This document shows, piece by piece, positions 50,126 to 59,185 of a stretch of 64,000 nt of DNA. The stretch is taken from NCBI RefSeq assembly GCF_016785085.1, contig NZ_JAENHO010000003.1:434001-498000 (forward strand), written 5' to 3'. A model generated the notes under the pieces. That model searched no databases. It saw nothing but the letters and a program-made list of their open reading frames with translations, and was not told the origin of the DNA. The position numbers were made by a program, and so were the translations under genes. Position 1 is the stretch's first letter. Each line of letters opens with the position of its first letter. Source of the stretch: Paractinoplanes lichenicola (GTDB lineage: Bacteria > Actinomycetota > Actinomycetes > Mycobacteriales > Micromonosporaceae).

Positions 50126-51643
50126 CTACGGCGTGGTCTGTGGGCTGAGCTCGGCCGAAGGGGCGGGTTCGTCGGGGGTGGGCCGGGGCTTGGGCCGCAG
50201 CACCGCGATGGCGACCATCGCCGCCGTGAGGCCGCCGATGACGCCGATCAGGGAGGTAGAGGCGATGGCGGAGACGAACGAGTCCTGGGCGACTCGGGTC
50301 AGGGCCGCATCCCCCGTGGTGGCGGCGATGCGGAGGGCGTCGCCGATCGAGTCGCGGGCCTGGGCGGTCACGTCGGTCGGCATGGCGGCGCGGTATGTAG
50401 CCGTGAGCACGCTGCCCAGCACGGCGACGCTCAGGGCCGTGCCCACCTGCTGGACGGTGTCGTTGACGGCCGAGCCGACACCGACGCGGTCGGGTGGCAG
50501 GGCTGACATCAGCGTGCCGTAGGCGGCGGGGCCGGCGGTGCCGCTGCCCATGCCCATGACGACCAGGGCGAGGGCCAGTTTGCCGTAGCCGTCGCCGGGG
50601 GCGAGCGATGCGAGGATCCCGAAGCCGGCGGCCATCAGCAGCAGGCCGGCGGCCAGGGCCGTACGGGTGCCGAGCTTTTTGTCGATGACGACGCCGATGC
50701 CGTTGAAGACCATGGCGGTGACGATCATGGGGATGAACGCCGTGCCCGCCTTGAGCGGCTCGTAGCCGAGGACGAACTGCAGGTATTGCGTCAGGGCGAG
50801 CAGCACGCCGCCGGCCGAGAACGAGAGCAGGACGATCGACAGGCTGGCGCCGGCGAAGTTGCGGTCGCGGAACAGTTGCAGCGGCAGCATGGGCTCGTCG
50901 ACCCGGCGCTCCCACACGACGAACGCGGTGAGCCCGGCGGCCGCGACGGCGAAACCGCCCAATGTGGAGGCGGAGGTCCAGCCGTGCAGCGGGGTCGAGA
51001 TCACGCCCCAGACCAGGGCGGCCATGCCGATCGTGGAGAACAGCGCGCCGAGCAGGTCGGGGCGGCCGGCCGTGCCCTTCGACTCGGGGATGATGGCCAG
51101 CGCGGCGACGATGCCGAGAAGCGCGATCGGCACGTTGAGCAGGAAGATCGAACCCCACCAGAAGTGCTCCAGCAGCAGCCCGCCCAGGCTGGGGCCGCCG
51201 AGCGCGCCCAGCATCAGCACCGAGCTCCAGATGGCGATGGCCTTCTTGCGCTCGTCCTCGGCGAAAACTGTCGTGAGGATCGACAGCGTGCCCGGCATCA
51301 AGAACGCCGCGCCCACACCCATCAGACCCCGTACGGCGATGAGCTGTGCCGGGGTTTGGCAGAGCGTGGCCAGCACCGACGCGCCGCCGAAGACGATCAG
51401 GCCGATGACCAGGCCCCGGCGGCGGCCGTGGCGGTCGGAGAGGCTGCCCGCGGTGAGCAGCAGGCCCGCGAAGACCAGGATGTACGCGTCGATGATCCAC
51501 TGAATCTGGGCGGTGCTGGCACCGAGGTCGCGGATCAGCGACGGGATCGCGATGTTGAGCACCATGTTGTCGACGACGACGACCAGCAGGCTCAGGCAGA
51601 GCACGCCCAGGATCAGCCAGCGCCGTGGATTGCGCTCGGTCAT
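50126..51643 (-). CDS. MFS drug-efflux transporter, DHA2 (14-TMS) family
   Basis: The protein has about 14 membrane helices in 505 residues. Signatures are motif C-like LGALGGPSLGG near 155, LSDRHGRRRGL (motif A) near 72, and the DNMVLNIAIP start of the family. These are drug:H+ antiporters. ATG 51643 gives the correct N terminus. It is divergent from a TetR regulator over an operator region, so the pair is probably an inducible efflux system. Confidence 0.92.
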   Translation of the reverse strand: MTERNPRRWLILGVLCLSLLVVVVDNMVLNIAIPSLIRDLGASTAQIQWIIDAYILVFAGLLLTAGSLSDRHGRRRGLVIGLIVFGGASVLATLCQTPAQLIAVRGLMGVGAAFLMPGTLSILTTVFAEDERKKAIAIWSSVLMLGALGGPSLGGLLLEHFWWGSIFLLNVPIALLGIVAALAIIPESKGTAGRPDLLGALFSTIGMAALVWGVISTPLHGWTSASTLGGFAVAAAGLTAFVVWERRVDEPMLPLQLFRDRNFAGASLSIVLLSFSAGGVLLALTQYLQFVLGYEPLKAGTAFIPMIVTAMVFNGIGVVIDKKLGTRTALAAGLLLMAAGFGILASLAPGDGYGKLALALVVMGMGSGTAGPAAYGTLMSALPPDRVGVGSAVNDTVQQVGTALSVAVLGSVLTATYRAAMPTDVTAQARDSIGDALRIAATTGDAALTRVAQDSFVSAIASTSLIGVIGGLTAAMVAIAVLRPKPRPTPDEPAPSAELSPQTTP

Positions 51644-51658
51644 GACGGCCTCTCTCGT

Positions 51659-51705
51659 ACGGTGTGCGATGGACTCGAACACCGTACCAGTGAGCTCGAA
51701 CACTG
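51659..51705. promoter_or_regulatory. Operator region between MFS and TetR genes: two inverted repeats
   Basis: ACGGTGT at 51659-51665 pairs with ACACCGT at 51679-51685, and CAGTG at 51688-51692 with CACTG at 51701-51705. The sequence TCGAACAC occurs twice. The sites lie close to the MFS start and are the likely TetR binding sites. Confidence 0.55.
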
Positions 51706-51744
51706 TGCGAGTGCAATTAGAATGGCCTGGTCGAGAGGAATTGC

Positions 51745-52491
51745 ATGCCGAAAGACCACGACTCGTTCACCAGCTCGGTGTGGCTCAAGCCCCCGCGCAC
51801 GCCGAGCGGGCAGCCGTCGCTGAGCCGCGACCAGATCGTGCGCGCGGCGATGGAGATCCTCGACGAGGACGGCCTGGACGGGTTGAGCATGCGCCGGCTC
51901 GGCACGAAGCTGGACGCTGGCGCGACCTCGCTCTATTGGCACGTCGCGCACAAGGACGAGCTGCTCGAGCTGGTCGTCGACGAGGTGCTGGGCGAGGTCT
52001 ACGTGCCCGAGCCGGGCGACACGAGCTTCCGGATCGGGGCGTCGGTCGTCGCCAACGGCATGCGGGCGGCGCTGCTGCGGCACCCCTGGGCGCTCAGCCT
52101 GCTCGGCCGGCATCCGACGCTGGGGCCCAACGCGATGCGGATGGGCGAGCGGTTGATGAAGCTCTTCGTCGCGGCGGGCTTCACCGGCATCGAGCTGTCG
52201 CACGCGACGGCCCTGTTGAACTCGCACGCGATCGGCGCGGCCACGGCCGAGGCGGCGGTCAAGGCGGCGCTCACCCGCACCGGCAAGACGTACGGGGAGG
52301 TCGCCGAGGAGGTCGAGCCCTATCTGGAACGGCTCGCGCCCGACAACCCGGAATACACGAAGTGGCGCCACGAGGTCCAGCCGCTCAATCGCGACCCCGA
52401 AAAGCTGCTCGAGAACACGTACGCCTTCGGCCTGGAACGCATCCTCGACGGGCTCGAATCGTGGCTGGCGGACAACCGCCCGGGCCAGTGA
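51745..52491 (+). CDS. TetR family transcriptional regulator with TetR_C domain
   Basis: The helix-turn-helix LSMRRLGTKLDAGATSLYWHV lies at about residues 48-68, with a ligand domain of the tetracycline-repressor type after it (248 residues in all). The GAGAGG ribosome binding site precedes ATG 51745. The gene is divergent from the MFS exporter and probably represses it until a drug binds. Confidence 0.9.
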   Translation: MPKDHDSFTSSVWLKPPRTPSGQPSLSRDQIVRAAMEILDEDGLDGLSMRRLGTKLDAGATSLYWHVAHKDELLELVVDEVLGEVYVPEPGDTSFRIGASVVANGMRAALLRHPWALSLLGRHPTLGPNAMRMGERLMKLFVAAGFTGIELSHATALLNSHAIGAATAEAAVKAALTRTGKTYGEVAEEVEPYLERLAPDNPEYTKWRHEVQPLNRDPEKLLENTYAFGLERILDGLESWLADNRPGQ

Positions 52492-52505
52492 GCGGCCCGG
52501 GCGGT
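52475..52505. terminator. Bidirectional terminator, 12-bp perfect stem
   Basis: ACCGCCCGGGCC at 52475-52486 pairs perfectly with 52494-52505 around a 7-nt loop. The loop contains the TGA stop of the TetR gene, and the convergent sdhB stop is just downstream. Confidence 0.75.
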
Positions 52506-52512
52506 CACAAGA

Positions 52513-53499
52513 TCAGTCCCGTGATTCCGGCTTGTGATAGCTGATCTGGTCGAGCGGCAGGGGGAACTCCTGGTCGCCGAACGGTGAGGGGCCGCCCTGC
52601 ACGGGCAGCGTGACCTCGGTGACGTCCATCTTGCCGTCGTCCCGTACGGGCGGGGGCTCGGCCAGGCGGGCGCTGGAGAACGGCGTGGCGTCGCCCGCGC
52701 CGGTGACCCCGGTCGACACGCTGGGCGCCATCGACTCCGATTCGAGCTCGTCGCGCCGGAAGATCTTGCGGCCGAGCCAGACCAGCGGGTCGTAGCGCCG
52801 GTCGACCACGCGCTCCTTCATCGGGATGATCGCGTTGTCGGTGATCTTGATGTGCTCGGGGCAGACCTCGGTGCAGCACTTGGTGATGTTGCAGTAGCCC
52901 AGACCCTGACTGGCCTGCGCGTACTGCTTGCGGTCGTCGCGCGCGTCGAGCGGGTGCATGTCGAGCTCGGCCGCGCGGATGAAGTATCGGGGGCCCGAGA
53001 AGGCCTCCTTGTTCTCCTCGTGGTCGCGCACGACGTGGCACGTGTTCTGGCAGAGGAAGCACTCGATGCACTTGCGGAACTCCTGGCTCCGCTCGACGTC
53101 GATCTGCTGCATCCGATACTGGCCCGGGGCCACCCCGGCGGGCGGCGCGAAGGCCGGGGTCTCGCGCGCCTTCTCATAGTTGAAGGACACGTCGGTGACC
53201 AGGTCGCGGATCACCGGGAACGTACGCAGCGGGGTGATCGTGACCGTCTCGTCCTCCTCGAAGGTGGACATCCGGGTCATGCAGCCCAGCCGCGGCTTGC
53301 CGTTGATCTCGACCGAGCACGAGCCGCACTTGCCCGCCTTGCAGTTCCACCGGCAGGCCAGGTCGGGCGTCTGGGTCGCCTGCAGCCGGTGGATGATGTC
53401 GAGCACGACCTCACCCTCGTTGACCTCGACGTCGTAGTCCTGGATGTCGCCGCCGGACTCGTCGCCCCGCCAGACGCGGAAGTGGCGCTTGGTGCCCAT
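52513..53499 (-). CDS. sdhB: Succinate dehydrogenase iron-sulfur subunit with C-terminal extension
   Basis: SdhB carries the three iron-sulfur clusters of complex II. The 2Fe-2S ligands are in CRWNCKAGKCGSC (about 49-61) and GCM; the 4Fe-4S and 3Fe-4S ligands are in CIECFLCQNTC (about 142-152) and GYCNITKCCTEVCPEH (about 205-220). A normal SdhB ends near residue 250; this one runs on about 75 residues with an acidic/Pro-rich tail ending in FPLPLDQISYHKPE, of unknown role. One base is shared with sdhA, so the order sdhC-A-B is coupled. Confidence 0.93.
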   Translation of the reverse strand: MGTKRHFRVWRGDESGGDIQDYDVEVNEGEVVLDIIHRLQATQTPDLACRWNCKAGKCGSCSVEINGKPRLGCMTRMSTFEEDETVTITPLRTFPVIRDLVTDVSFNYEKARETPAFAPPAGVAPGQYRMQQIDVERSQEFRKCIECFLCQNTCHVVRDHEENKEAFSGPRYFIRAAELDMHPLDARDDRKQYAQASQGLGYCNITKCCTEVCPEHIKITDNAIIPMKERVVDRRYDPLVWLGRKIFRRDELESESMAPSVSTGVTGAGDATPFSSARLAEPPPVRDDGKMDVTEVTLPVQGGPSPFGDQEFPLPLDQISYHKPESRD

Positions 53500-55469
53500 T
53501 ACTTCGCCTCCGTCTTGCTCTGCGCGTCAGTGCGGGCGCCGGGGATGTGCACCCCTTCGGCCTGGTCGAACTGGCCCATCTCGTCCTCGGTCAGGTATTT
53601 GCTGAGCTCGGTGCGGTCGAAGAGCCGGATCAGCTCGTCGCGCATGCGGGGCAGCGGCTTGCGTTCGAGATGCACGTCGCCGTCCTCGCCGAGCGAGCAG
53701 ACCAGGTTGACCAGGCGCCACTGCGGGTTCATCTGCGGGAAGTCCTCCCGCGTGTGGCCGCCGCGCGACTCCTCCCGTTCGAGGGCCGCCTTGGCCGTGC
53801 ATTCCGAGACGATCAGCATGTTGCGCAGGTCGAGCGCGAGATGCCAGCCCGGGTTGTAGCGCCGGCCGCCGGTCGCGCCCACGTTGGCCACCCGCAGCTT
53901 GAGCTCCTGGAGCCGCTTGAGCGCGTCGGCCAGTTCGCCCTCGCGCCGGATGATGCCGACCAGATCGCCCATCACAGCCTGAAGATCTTGCTGGAGCCCG
54001 TACGGATTTTCGCCGCTCTGCCGCTGCAAAGGCGCCAGCGCCGTCGTGACCGCGGCCTCGACGTCCTTCGTGCTGACCTTGGGCTTCTTGTCGAGCGTTT
54101 CCGTGTACGCCGCGGCGTGCTCGCCGGCCCGCTTGCCGAACACCAGCAGGTCGGACAGCGAGTTGCCGCCGAGCCGGTTGGACCCGTGCATGCCGCCGGA
54201 CACCTCGCCCGCGGCGAACAGGCCCAGCACCGTGCCCATGGCCGCCGCCGAATCGGGCTCGACCTCGACGCCACCCATCACGTAGTGACAGGTGGGGCCG
54301 ACCTCCATCGCCTCCTTGGTGATGTCGACGTCGGCCAGCTCCTTGAACTGGTGATACATCGACGGCAGGCGCTTGGTGATCTGCTCGGCCGGCATGCGGG
54401 TCGACACGTCGAGCAACACCCCGCCCGCCTTGGTGCCACGACCCGCCTTGACCTCGGAGTTGATCGCGCGGGCGACCTCGTCACGGGGCAACAGCTCGGG
54501 CGGGCGGCGGTTGTTGTCGGGGTCGTTGTACCAGCGGTCGGCCTCCTCCTCGGTGTCCGCGTATTGCTTGCGGAACACGTCGGGGACGTAGTCGAACATG
54601 AAGCGCTTGCCCTCGCTGTTGCGCAGCACGCCGCCGTCGCCCCGCACCGACTCGGTGACCAGGATGCCCTTGACGCTGGGCGGCCAGACCATGCCGGTCG
54701 GGTGGAACTGGAGGAACTCCATGTTGATCAGCGTGGCCCCGGCCCGCAGCGCGAGGGCGTGCCCGTCGCCGGTGTATTCCCAGCTGTTCGACGTGACCTT
54801 GTAACTGCGGCCCACGCCACCGGTCGCCAGAATCACCGCGGGCGCCTCGAGCAGCAGAAACTCGCCCGACTCGCGGTAATAACCGAACGCGCCGGCCACT
54901 CGGTCGCCGTCGAGCAGCAGCTCGGTGATCGTGGTCTCGGAGAAGACCCGGATGCGCGAGTCGTAGTTGCCGGTCTCGGCGAAGTCTTCCTGTTGGAGCG
55001 AGACGATCTTCTGCTGCAGGGTGCGGATCAGTTCCAGACCCGTACGGTCGCCGACGTGCGCGAGCCGCGGGTATTCGTGCCCGCCGAAGTTGCGCTGCGA
55101 GATCTTGCCGTCCTTCGTACGGTCGAAAAGCGCCCCGTACGTCTCCAGCTCCCAGATGCGCTCCGGGGCCTCCTTGGCGTGCAACTCGGCCATGCGGAAG
55201 TTGTTGAGGAACTTGCCGCCCCGCATCGTGTCGCGGAAGTGGACCATCCAGTTGTCGCGCGAGTTGACGTTGCCCATCGCCGCCGCGGCGCCGCCCTCGG
55301 CCATCACCGTGTGGGCCTTGCCGAACAGGGACTTCGAGATGATCGCCGTGCGCTTGCCGGCCAGCCTGGCCTCGATCGCCGCGCGCAGACCGGCGCCGCC
55401 GGCCCCGATCACGACGACGTCGTACAGGTGGCGCTCGACTCGTGCGGTGTTGCGCTGTTCAGAAGTCAT
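53499..55469 (-). CDS. sdhA: Succinate dehydrogenase flavoprotein subunit
   Basis: SdhA oxidises succinate at a covalently bound FAD. The FAD motif VVIGAGGAGLRAA is at about 19-31 and the covalent FAD His is in KAHTVMAEGG (His53). Substrate-binding HPTGMV and the late RLGGNSLSDLLVFG are present. The length is 656 residues. ATG 55469 is chosen because it gives the expected N terminus. A 14-nt gap separates it from sdhC. Confidence 0.95.
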   Translation of the reverse strand: MTSEQRNTARVERHLYDVVVIGAGGAGLRAAIEARLAGKRTAIISKSLFGKAHTVMAEGGAAAAMGNVNSRDNWMVHFRDTMRGGKFLNNFRMAELHAKEAPERIWELETYGALFDRTKDGKISQRNFGGHEYPRLAHVGDRTGLELIRTLQQKIVSLQQEDFAETGNYDSRIRVFSETTITELLLDGDRVAGAFGYYRESGEFLLLEAPAVILATGGVGRSYKVTSNSWEYTGDGHALALRAGATLINMEFLQFHPTGMVWPPSVKGILVTESVRGDGGVLRNSEGKRFMFDYVPDVFRKQYADTEEEADRWYNDPDNNRRPPELLPRDEVARAINSEVKAGRGTKAGGVLLDVSTRMPAEQITKRLPSMYHQFKELADVDITKEAMEVGPTCHYVMGGVEVEPDSAAAMGTVLGLFAAGEVSGGMHGSNRLGGNSLSDLLVFGKRAGEHAAAYTETLDKKPKVSTKDVEAAVTTALAPLQRQSGENPYGLQQDLQAVMGDLVGIIRREGELADALKRLQELKLRVANVGATGGRRYNPGWHLALDLRNMLIVSECTAKAALEREESRGGHTREDFPQMNPQWRLVNLVCSLGEDGDVHLERKPLPRMRDELIRLFDRTELSKYLTEDEMGQFDQAEGVHIPGARTDAQSKTEAK

Positions 55470-55483
55470 GGTGTGCGCGCCCC

Positions 55484-56308
55484 TCAGCCGATGAACCGCA
55501 GATCGGAGAACCAGCCGGCCGAGAGCGCCATGACGTAGAAGTCGGTCAGCGCCAGCGTGCCGAGCGTGATCCAGGCCAGTTGCATGTGGCGCACATTCAG
55601 CTTCGACACGAAGGTCCAGACGCGGTAGCGCACGGGGTGCTTCGAGAAATGCTTGAGGCGGCCGCCGGTGATGTGCCGGCACGAGTGACAGGACAGCGTG
55701 TAGGCCCAGAGCATGACCACGTTGCCGACCAGGATGACGTTGCCCAGCCCGAAACCGAACCCGCCGTCACCGCTGCGGAACGCGATGATCGCGTCCCACG
55801 TGTTGATCAGCGAGATGATCATCGCGGCGTAGAACGCGTAACGGTGCGCGTTCTGGAAGATCAGCGGGAAGCGCGTCTCACCGGAGTATTTCTCGTGACC
55901 GTCGGGCACCGCGCACGCGGGCGGCGAGAGCCAGAAGGCGCGGTAGTACGCCTTGCGGTAGTAGTAGCACGTCAGCCGGAAGAGCAGCAGGAACGGCAGC
56001 GTGAAGGAGGCCTCGGGGATCAGCCAGAAGCTGGGCAGCGGCGTGCCGAACAGGGACGAGCCCTCGACGCAGCGGTCGGTCAGGCACGGGGAGTAGAACG
56101 GCGTGAGGTAGTGGAACTCCTCGACGAAATACCACTTGTGCATGAATACGCGGACGGTCGCGTAGGTGACCCACGCGCCCAGGCCGATGAAAGTGATCAG
56201 CGGCGCTAGCCACCATCGGTCGGTGCGCAGCGTCTTGGCCGTGATCGCCGCGCGTGATCGTTGTGGACCGGAGGGCCCCACGCCCGGCCTCGTTGCCGTC
56301 GTCGTCAT
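55484..56308 (-). CDS. sdhC: Succinate dehydrogenase membrane anchor / cytochrome b subunit
   Basis: This 274-residue membrane protein has about five helices, with repeated His (for example CHSCRH, FSKHP, RHMQ) that could ligate haem. It matches the single anchor of the actinobacterial Rv0247c-Rv0249c-type succinate dehydrogenase. ATG 56308 follows AGGAG. No second anchor gene (sdhD) is present, as expected for this type. Confidence 0.85.
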   Translation of the reverse strand: MTTTATRPGVGPSGPQRSRAAITAKTLRTDRWWLAPLITFIGLGAWVTYATVRVFMHKWYFVEEFHYLTPFYSPCLTDRCVEGSSLFGTPLPSFWLIPEASFTLPFLLLFRLTCYYYRKAYYRAFWLSPPACAVPDGHEKYSGETRFPLIFQNAHRYAFYAAMIISLINTWDAIIAFRSGDGGFGFGLGNVILVGNVVMLWAYTLSCHSCRHITGGRLKHFSKHPVRYRVWTFVSKLNVRHMQLAWITLGTLALTDFYVMALSAGWFSDLRFIG

Positions 56309-56591
56309 TCGATCTCCTGACGTGCCTGTACCAGTGACCCGGCCGGCGAGCGAGGGGAGCCCGGCAGCCGCCATGCTTGCGTGATGTGTCGCACACGTTA
56401 CGCCGGGGGCCGGACAGTTTCGCGCTCAGGGATGGGGTCTGGATCACAAAATTCGACCCCGATCACATCGATAGGCCGACAACCGCTAATGGATCTTGGT
56501 CCCTCTGATCCAAAACGGACGGCCAGACATCAGCCGGGCAGAAGCTTCCGCCGGTGTGTCCCGGGACCTTTTGGTGCGGCGCGGCGCTGGC
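56309..56591 (-). other. Upstream regulatory region of sdhCAB
   Basis: This 283-nt gap holds no gene. On the minus strand TGTGATC occurs twice, 19 bp apart (56461-56467 and 56442-56448), resembling half-sites of CRP-type regulators in direct rather than inverted order. There is a palindrome TGTG-TCG-CACA at 56385-56395 and a GGATC/GATCC repeat near 56490-56510. The promoter was not located with confidence. Confidence 0.4.
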
Positions 56592-57467
56592 TCAGAGGTC
56601 GGGGGCGGCCAGGCGGCGGATGGGGCCGGCGCACGACTGCGGTGACCACTCCAGCAGGTCGTCGGCGAGGGGGACGCCGCGGTCGTTCTTCGGCGGCAGG
56701 TAGAAAGGCTGCGTCGGCGATTTGACCAGCCGCTCCGAGGTGTCGGCGTAGACGGTGCGCGCGTCGAGGATCCGGCGCCACGCGTCCTGGGCCCGCTCGT
56801 CAGCGACCTGGGTCAGGTAGATCCGGATCGCCTCGTTCTCGTTGCGGATCGCCGCCGCGCGGGCGGGCACGCTGGTGGTCGCGCCGGGCGGGGTCAGCCG
56901 GTTGAGGCGCAGCTCCAGGTCGAGGCAGTTCTGATCCCGGACGGCACGGGTCTCGCGGGCGTCGTCGGCCCGGTCCCGCACCCCGCTGACGGCGTCGATG
57001 ACCGACAGCCCGCCCACACACAGCGCGATCACGACGATGGCGGCACCGACCGAGATCCCCGCCACCCACCAGCGCCGCCGCCGACGCTGCTGCTCGTCCG
57101 GCGTCCCCGCTGGGCTACCGAAACTGAACGCCGCCCGCCGCCCCTTCGCCACCGGTCCGGGGTCACGCACTGAGCCGCCGGAGTCGGACACGTCGGACCC
57201 AGGCCCGGCGTCTGCACCTGACTTGGGTGCATCGGATCCAGGCCCGGCGTCCGCGCTCGAGCGGGAGCCGGAAGCCCAGCCCCAGCCTGATCCCGAGCCG
57301 GTGTCTGTGCTGCCGGCCGCCGCACTTCCGCGACCGGCATCGGCGTCCCCGGCCGGCGCCTCGTCGCCCGAATTGTCCGGTGTAGAGACGCCGGTGGGGT
57401 CCGGGGAGGAACGCAGCACTCGCCGGGTGGCGTCGTCCTGGTCAGGGTCGCGCGGCGTGTCGCTCAC
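56592..57467 (-). CDS. Hypothetical single-pass membrane protein with disordered N terminus
   Basis: I do not recognise it. The first 110 residues are Ser/Gly/Asp/Pro-rich and probably disordered, with repeated SDAGPGSD-like units. A basic stretch (QRRRRRRWW) leads to one membrane helix at about 133-155, then about 135 extracytoplasmic residues with a helical section and two Cys (RDQNCLDLEL and SPQSCAGP) that may form a disulfide. It is 283 nt downstream of nothing obvious and upstream of sdhC in the opposite operon order. Confidence 0.65.
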   Translation of the reverse strand: MSDTPRDPDQDDATRRVLRSSPDPTGVSTPDNSGDEAPAGDADAGRGSAAAGSTDTGSGSGWGWASGSRSSADAGPGSDAPKSGADAGPGSDVSDSGGSVRDPGPVAKGRRAAFSFGSPAGTPDEQQRRRRRWWVAGISVGAAIVVIALCVGGLSVIDAVSGVRDRADDARETRAVRDQNCLDLELRLNRLTPPGATTSVPARAAAIRNENEAIRIYLTQVADERAQDAWRRILDARTVYADTSERLVKSPTQPFYLPPKNDRGVPLADDLLEWSPQSCAGPIRRLAAPDL

Positions 57468-57513
57468 GGGCCAAGTGAAACACGCCGGTCAATGCGCCGG
57501 GCAGGGCACAATT

Positions 57514-57562
57514 CGCCGGTCGCCGGTCGCCGGTCGCCGGTCGCCGGTCGCCGGTCGCCGGT
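57514..57562. repeat. Tandem heptamer CGCCGGT, seven perfect copies
   Basis: The unit CGCCGGT repeats seven times without change. Because seven is not a multiple of three, copy-number change would alter any reading frame crossing it, so it is not likely to be coding. Confidence 0.85.
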
Positions 57563-57565
57563 CGC

Positions 57566-57636
57566 GACGCCAGACGCGATGCCGACGCCAGACGCGATGC
57601 CGACGCCAGACGCGACGCGACGCCGACGCCAGACGG
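57566..57636. repeat. Tandem 18-mer GACGCCAGACGCGATGCC, about 3.5 copies
   Basis: Perfect units lie at 57566-57583 and 57584-57601, followed by a diverged unit and a partial one ending at 57636. Confidence 0.8.
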
Positions 57637-57649
57637 CCGGTCGCCGGCC

Positions 57650-57712
57650 CGCGCTCGGGAGACGTCGGGCCGCGCTCGGGAGGCGGCGGGCCGCGCTCGG
57701 GAGGCGTCGGGC
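57650..57712. repeat. Tandem 21-mer, three copies with 1-2 differences
   Basis: Units 57650-57670, 57671-57691 and 57692-57712 each begin CGCGCTCGGGAG. They end 10 bp before the stop codon of the pmbA gene and may fold strongly enough to stop transcription, though I see no simple terminator. Confidence 0.8.
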
Positions 57713-57721
57713 CGGCGAAGC

Positions 57722-59185
57722 TCAGCCCGAGGCGTTGCCCGTCAGGTTCCACGACGCCAGGTGCAGGGCCGGTGCCGCGTAGCGGGTGCCCGACCAGCGA
57801 TCCGGCAGCAGGATCGACTCGCTGCCGATGCCCAGCACCCGGCCCGGCCCCAGCGCCTGCGGATACGACTGGGTGAAGCGCATGTTGCTCACCGCCCCGG
57901 TCACCTCGCCGTCCTCCACCAGCCAGACGCCGTTGCGGGTCAGGCCGGTGATGACCAGCGTCTTGGGGTCGAGCACCCGCGTGTACCACAAGTCGGTGAT
58001 CAGCAGGCCGCGCCGCATGCCGGCCACGAGCGGGCGCGCCGACTCGGCGACCGGGCTGGACGGGTCGGCCGGGGGCAGGGCCGGCTCGGTCGCGGCGAGC
58101 GCGGCCTCCATCCGTACGTGGGTGGGGTAGGGACCCCACGTGCGCGAGGCCGGCGACGCGTGGCCGGTCGACGTGGCCCCGGCCGTGGCCGCCGACATGC
58201 GGTCGTGCGCCACCGCCTTGGTCACGCCGTCACGCACCAGCACCAGCGACTCGCGCGGGGTGCCCTCGTCGTCGAACGGCAGGCCCGGCGCGGGTTCGGC
58301 CCGGCTGCCCAGCGGCTCGTCGATCAGGGTCACCGACGGGTCGAACTGATCCTCGCCGAGCTCGGCGAACGACTGCTGCTGCGCGTACGACTTGCCGTTG
58401 AACCCGAACATCGCGAAGTTGTCGAGCAGGTCGGCCACCGCCTCGGGCTCGAGCACCACCTCGTAGTGGCCCGGCGGCAACTCGACCGGGCTCTGCCCCG
58501 CCCGCGCCTTGGCCGCCGCGCGGGCCCCCAACGCCGAGCCGTCGAGGTCGCCGAGCCGCCCGCCGGCCAGCCGGGCCACGCCGTCGGCGCCGCCGATCCG
58601 GGCGATGCCGTCCATCGCGGCCTCGGCCGTGCGCCCCTCGACCGACTGCCCGGCGCTGTTGGCGAAGGCCGCCGATGTGTAAGTCGTGCGGCAGTAGCCG
58701 GCCGTCTCGAGGCCACCGGCGGCCCGCACGAAGTCGCGTACGCGGTCGGCTCTTTCGGCCGGGGTGGCCCGCGCGGTCGCCTCGTCGAACCCGAAGTCGA
58801 GCCCGGATCGCTCGCCCGAGCCGGGATAGCCCGCCGAGTGGTGCAGCGGGGTCGGCGGGGTCAGGCCGGGCCACGTGCCGTCGGGCGGGCTCAGCCGCAC
58901 CGCCGCGACCGTGCGCTCGACCAGGCCACGCAGGCCGTCGGCGTCGACCAGCGTGGTCGAGCCCGCCGCCGTGCGCCCGTCGAGATGCAGCCGCAGCCGG
59001 ACGTTCGTGACGGCGTCGGCCACGTTCTGGTGGATCATCGAATTCGCGAAGCGGGTCAGCGCCTCGGCGTCGTGCTGCACCATGACCTCGGCTTCGGCGG
59101 CCGGCCCGGCCACCTGCCGCACCAGCTCGACGACCCGGGCCGCCAGCTCGAGCTCGGCCCCCGTCCGGATGATGTCGATGCTCAT
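57722..59185 (-). CDS. pmbA: TldE/PmbA family metalloprotease subunit
   Basis: PmbA (TldE) is the non-metal-binding partner of TldD in the TldD/TldE protease, which processes modified peptides and clears peptide fragments. No HEXXXH motif is present. Typical segments are SMIHQNVADAVTNV, DNFAMFGFNGKSYAQQQS and the C-terminal GLTRNGVWLVEDGEV. The length from ATG 59185 is 487 residues, and a 4-nt overlap ties it to tldD. Confidence 0.9.
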   Translation of the reverse strand: MSIDIIRTGAELELAARVVELVRQVAGPAAEAEVMVQHDAEALTRFANSMIHQNVADAVTNVRLRLHLDGRTAAGSTTLVDADGLRGLVERTVAAVRLSPPDGTWPGLTPPTPLHHSAGYPGSGERSGLDFGFDEATARATPAERADRVRDFVRAAGGLETAGYCRTTYTSAAFANSAGQSVEGRTAEAAMDGIARIGGADGVARLAGGRLGDLDGSALGARAAAKARAGQSPVELPPGHYEVVLEPEAVADLLDNFAMFGFNGKSYAQQQSFAELGEDQFDPSVTLIDEPLGSRAEPAPGLPFDDEGTPRESLVLVRDGVTKAVAHDRMSAATAGATSTGHASPASRTWGPYPTHVRMEAALAATEPALPPADPSSPVAESARPLVAGMRRGLLITDLWYTRVLDPKTLVITGLTRNGVWLVEDGEVTGAVSNMRFTQSYPQALGPGRVLGIGSESILLPDRWSGTRYAAPALHLASWNLTGNASG

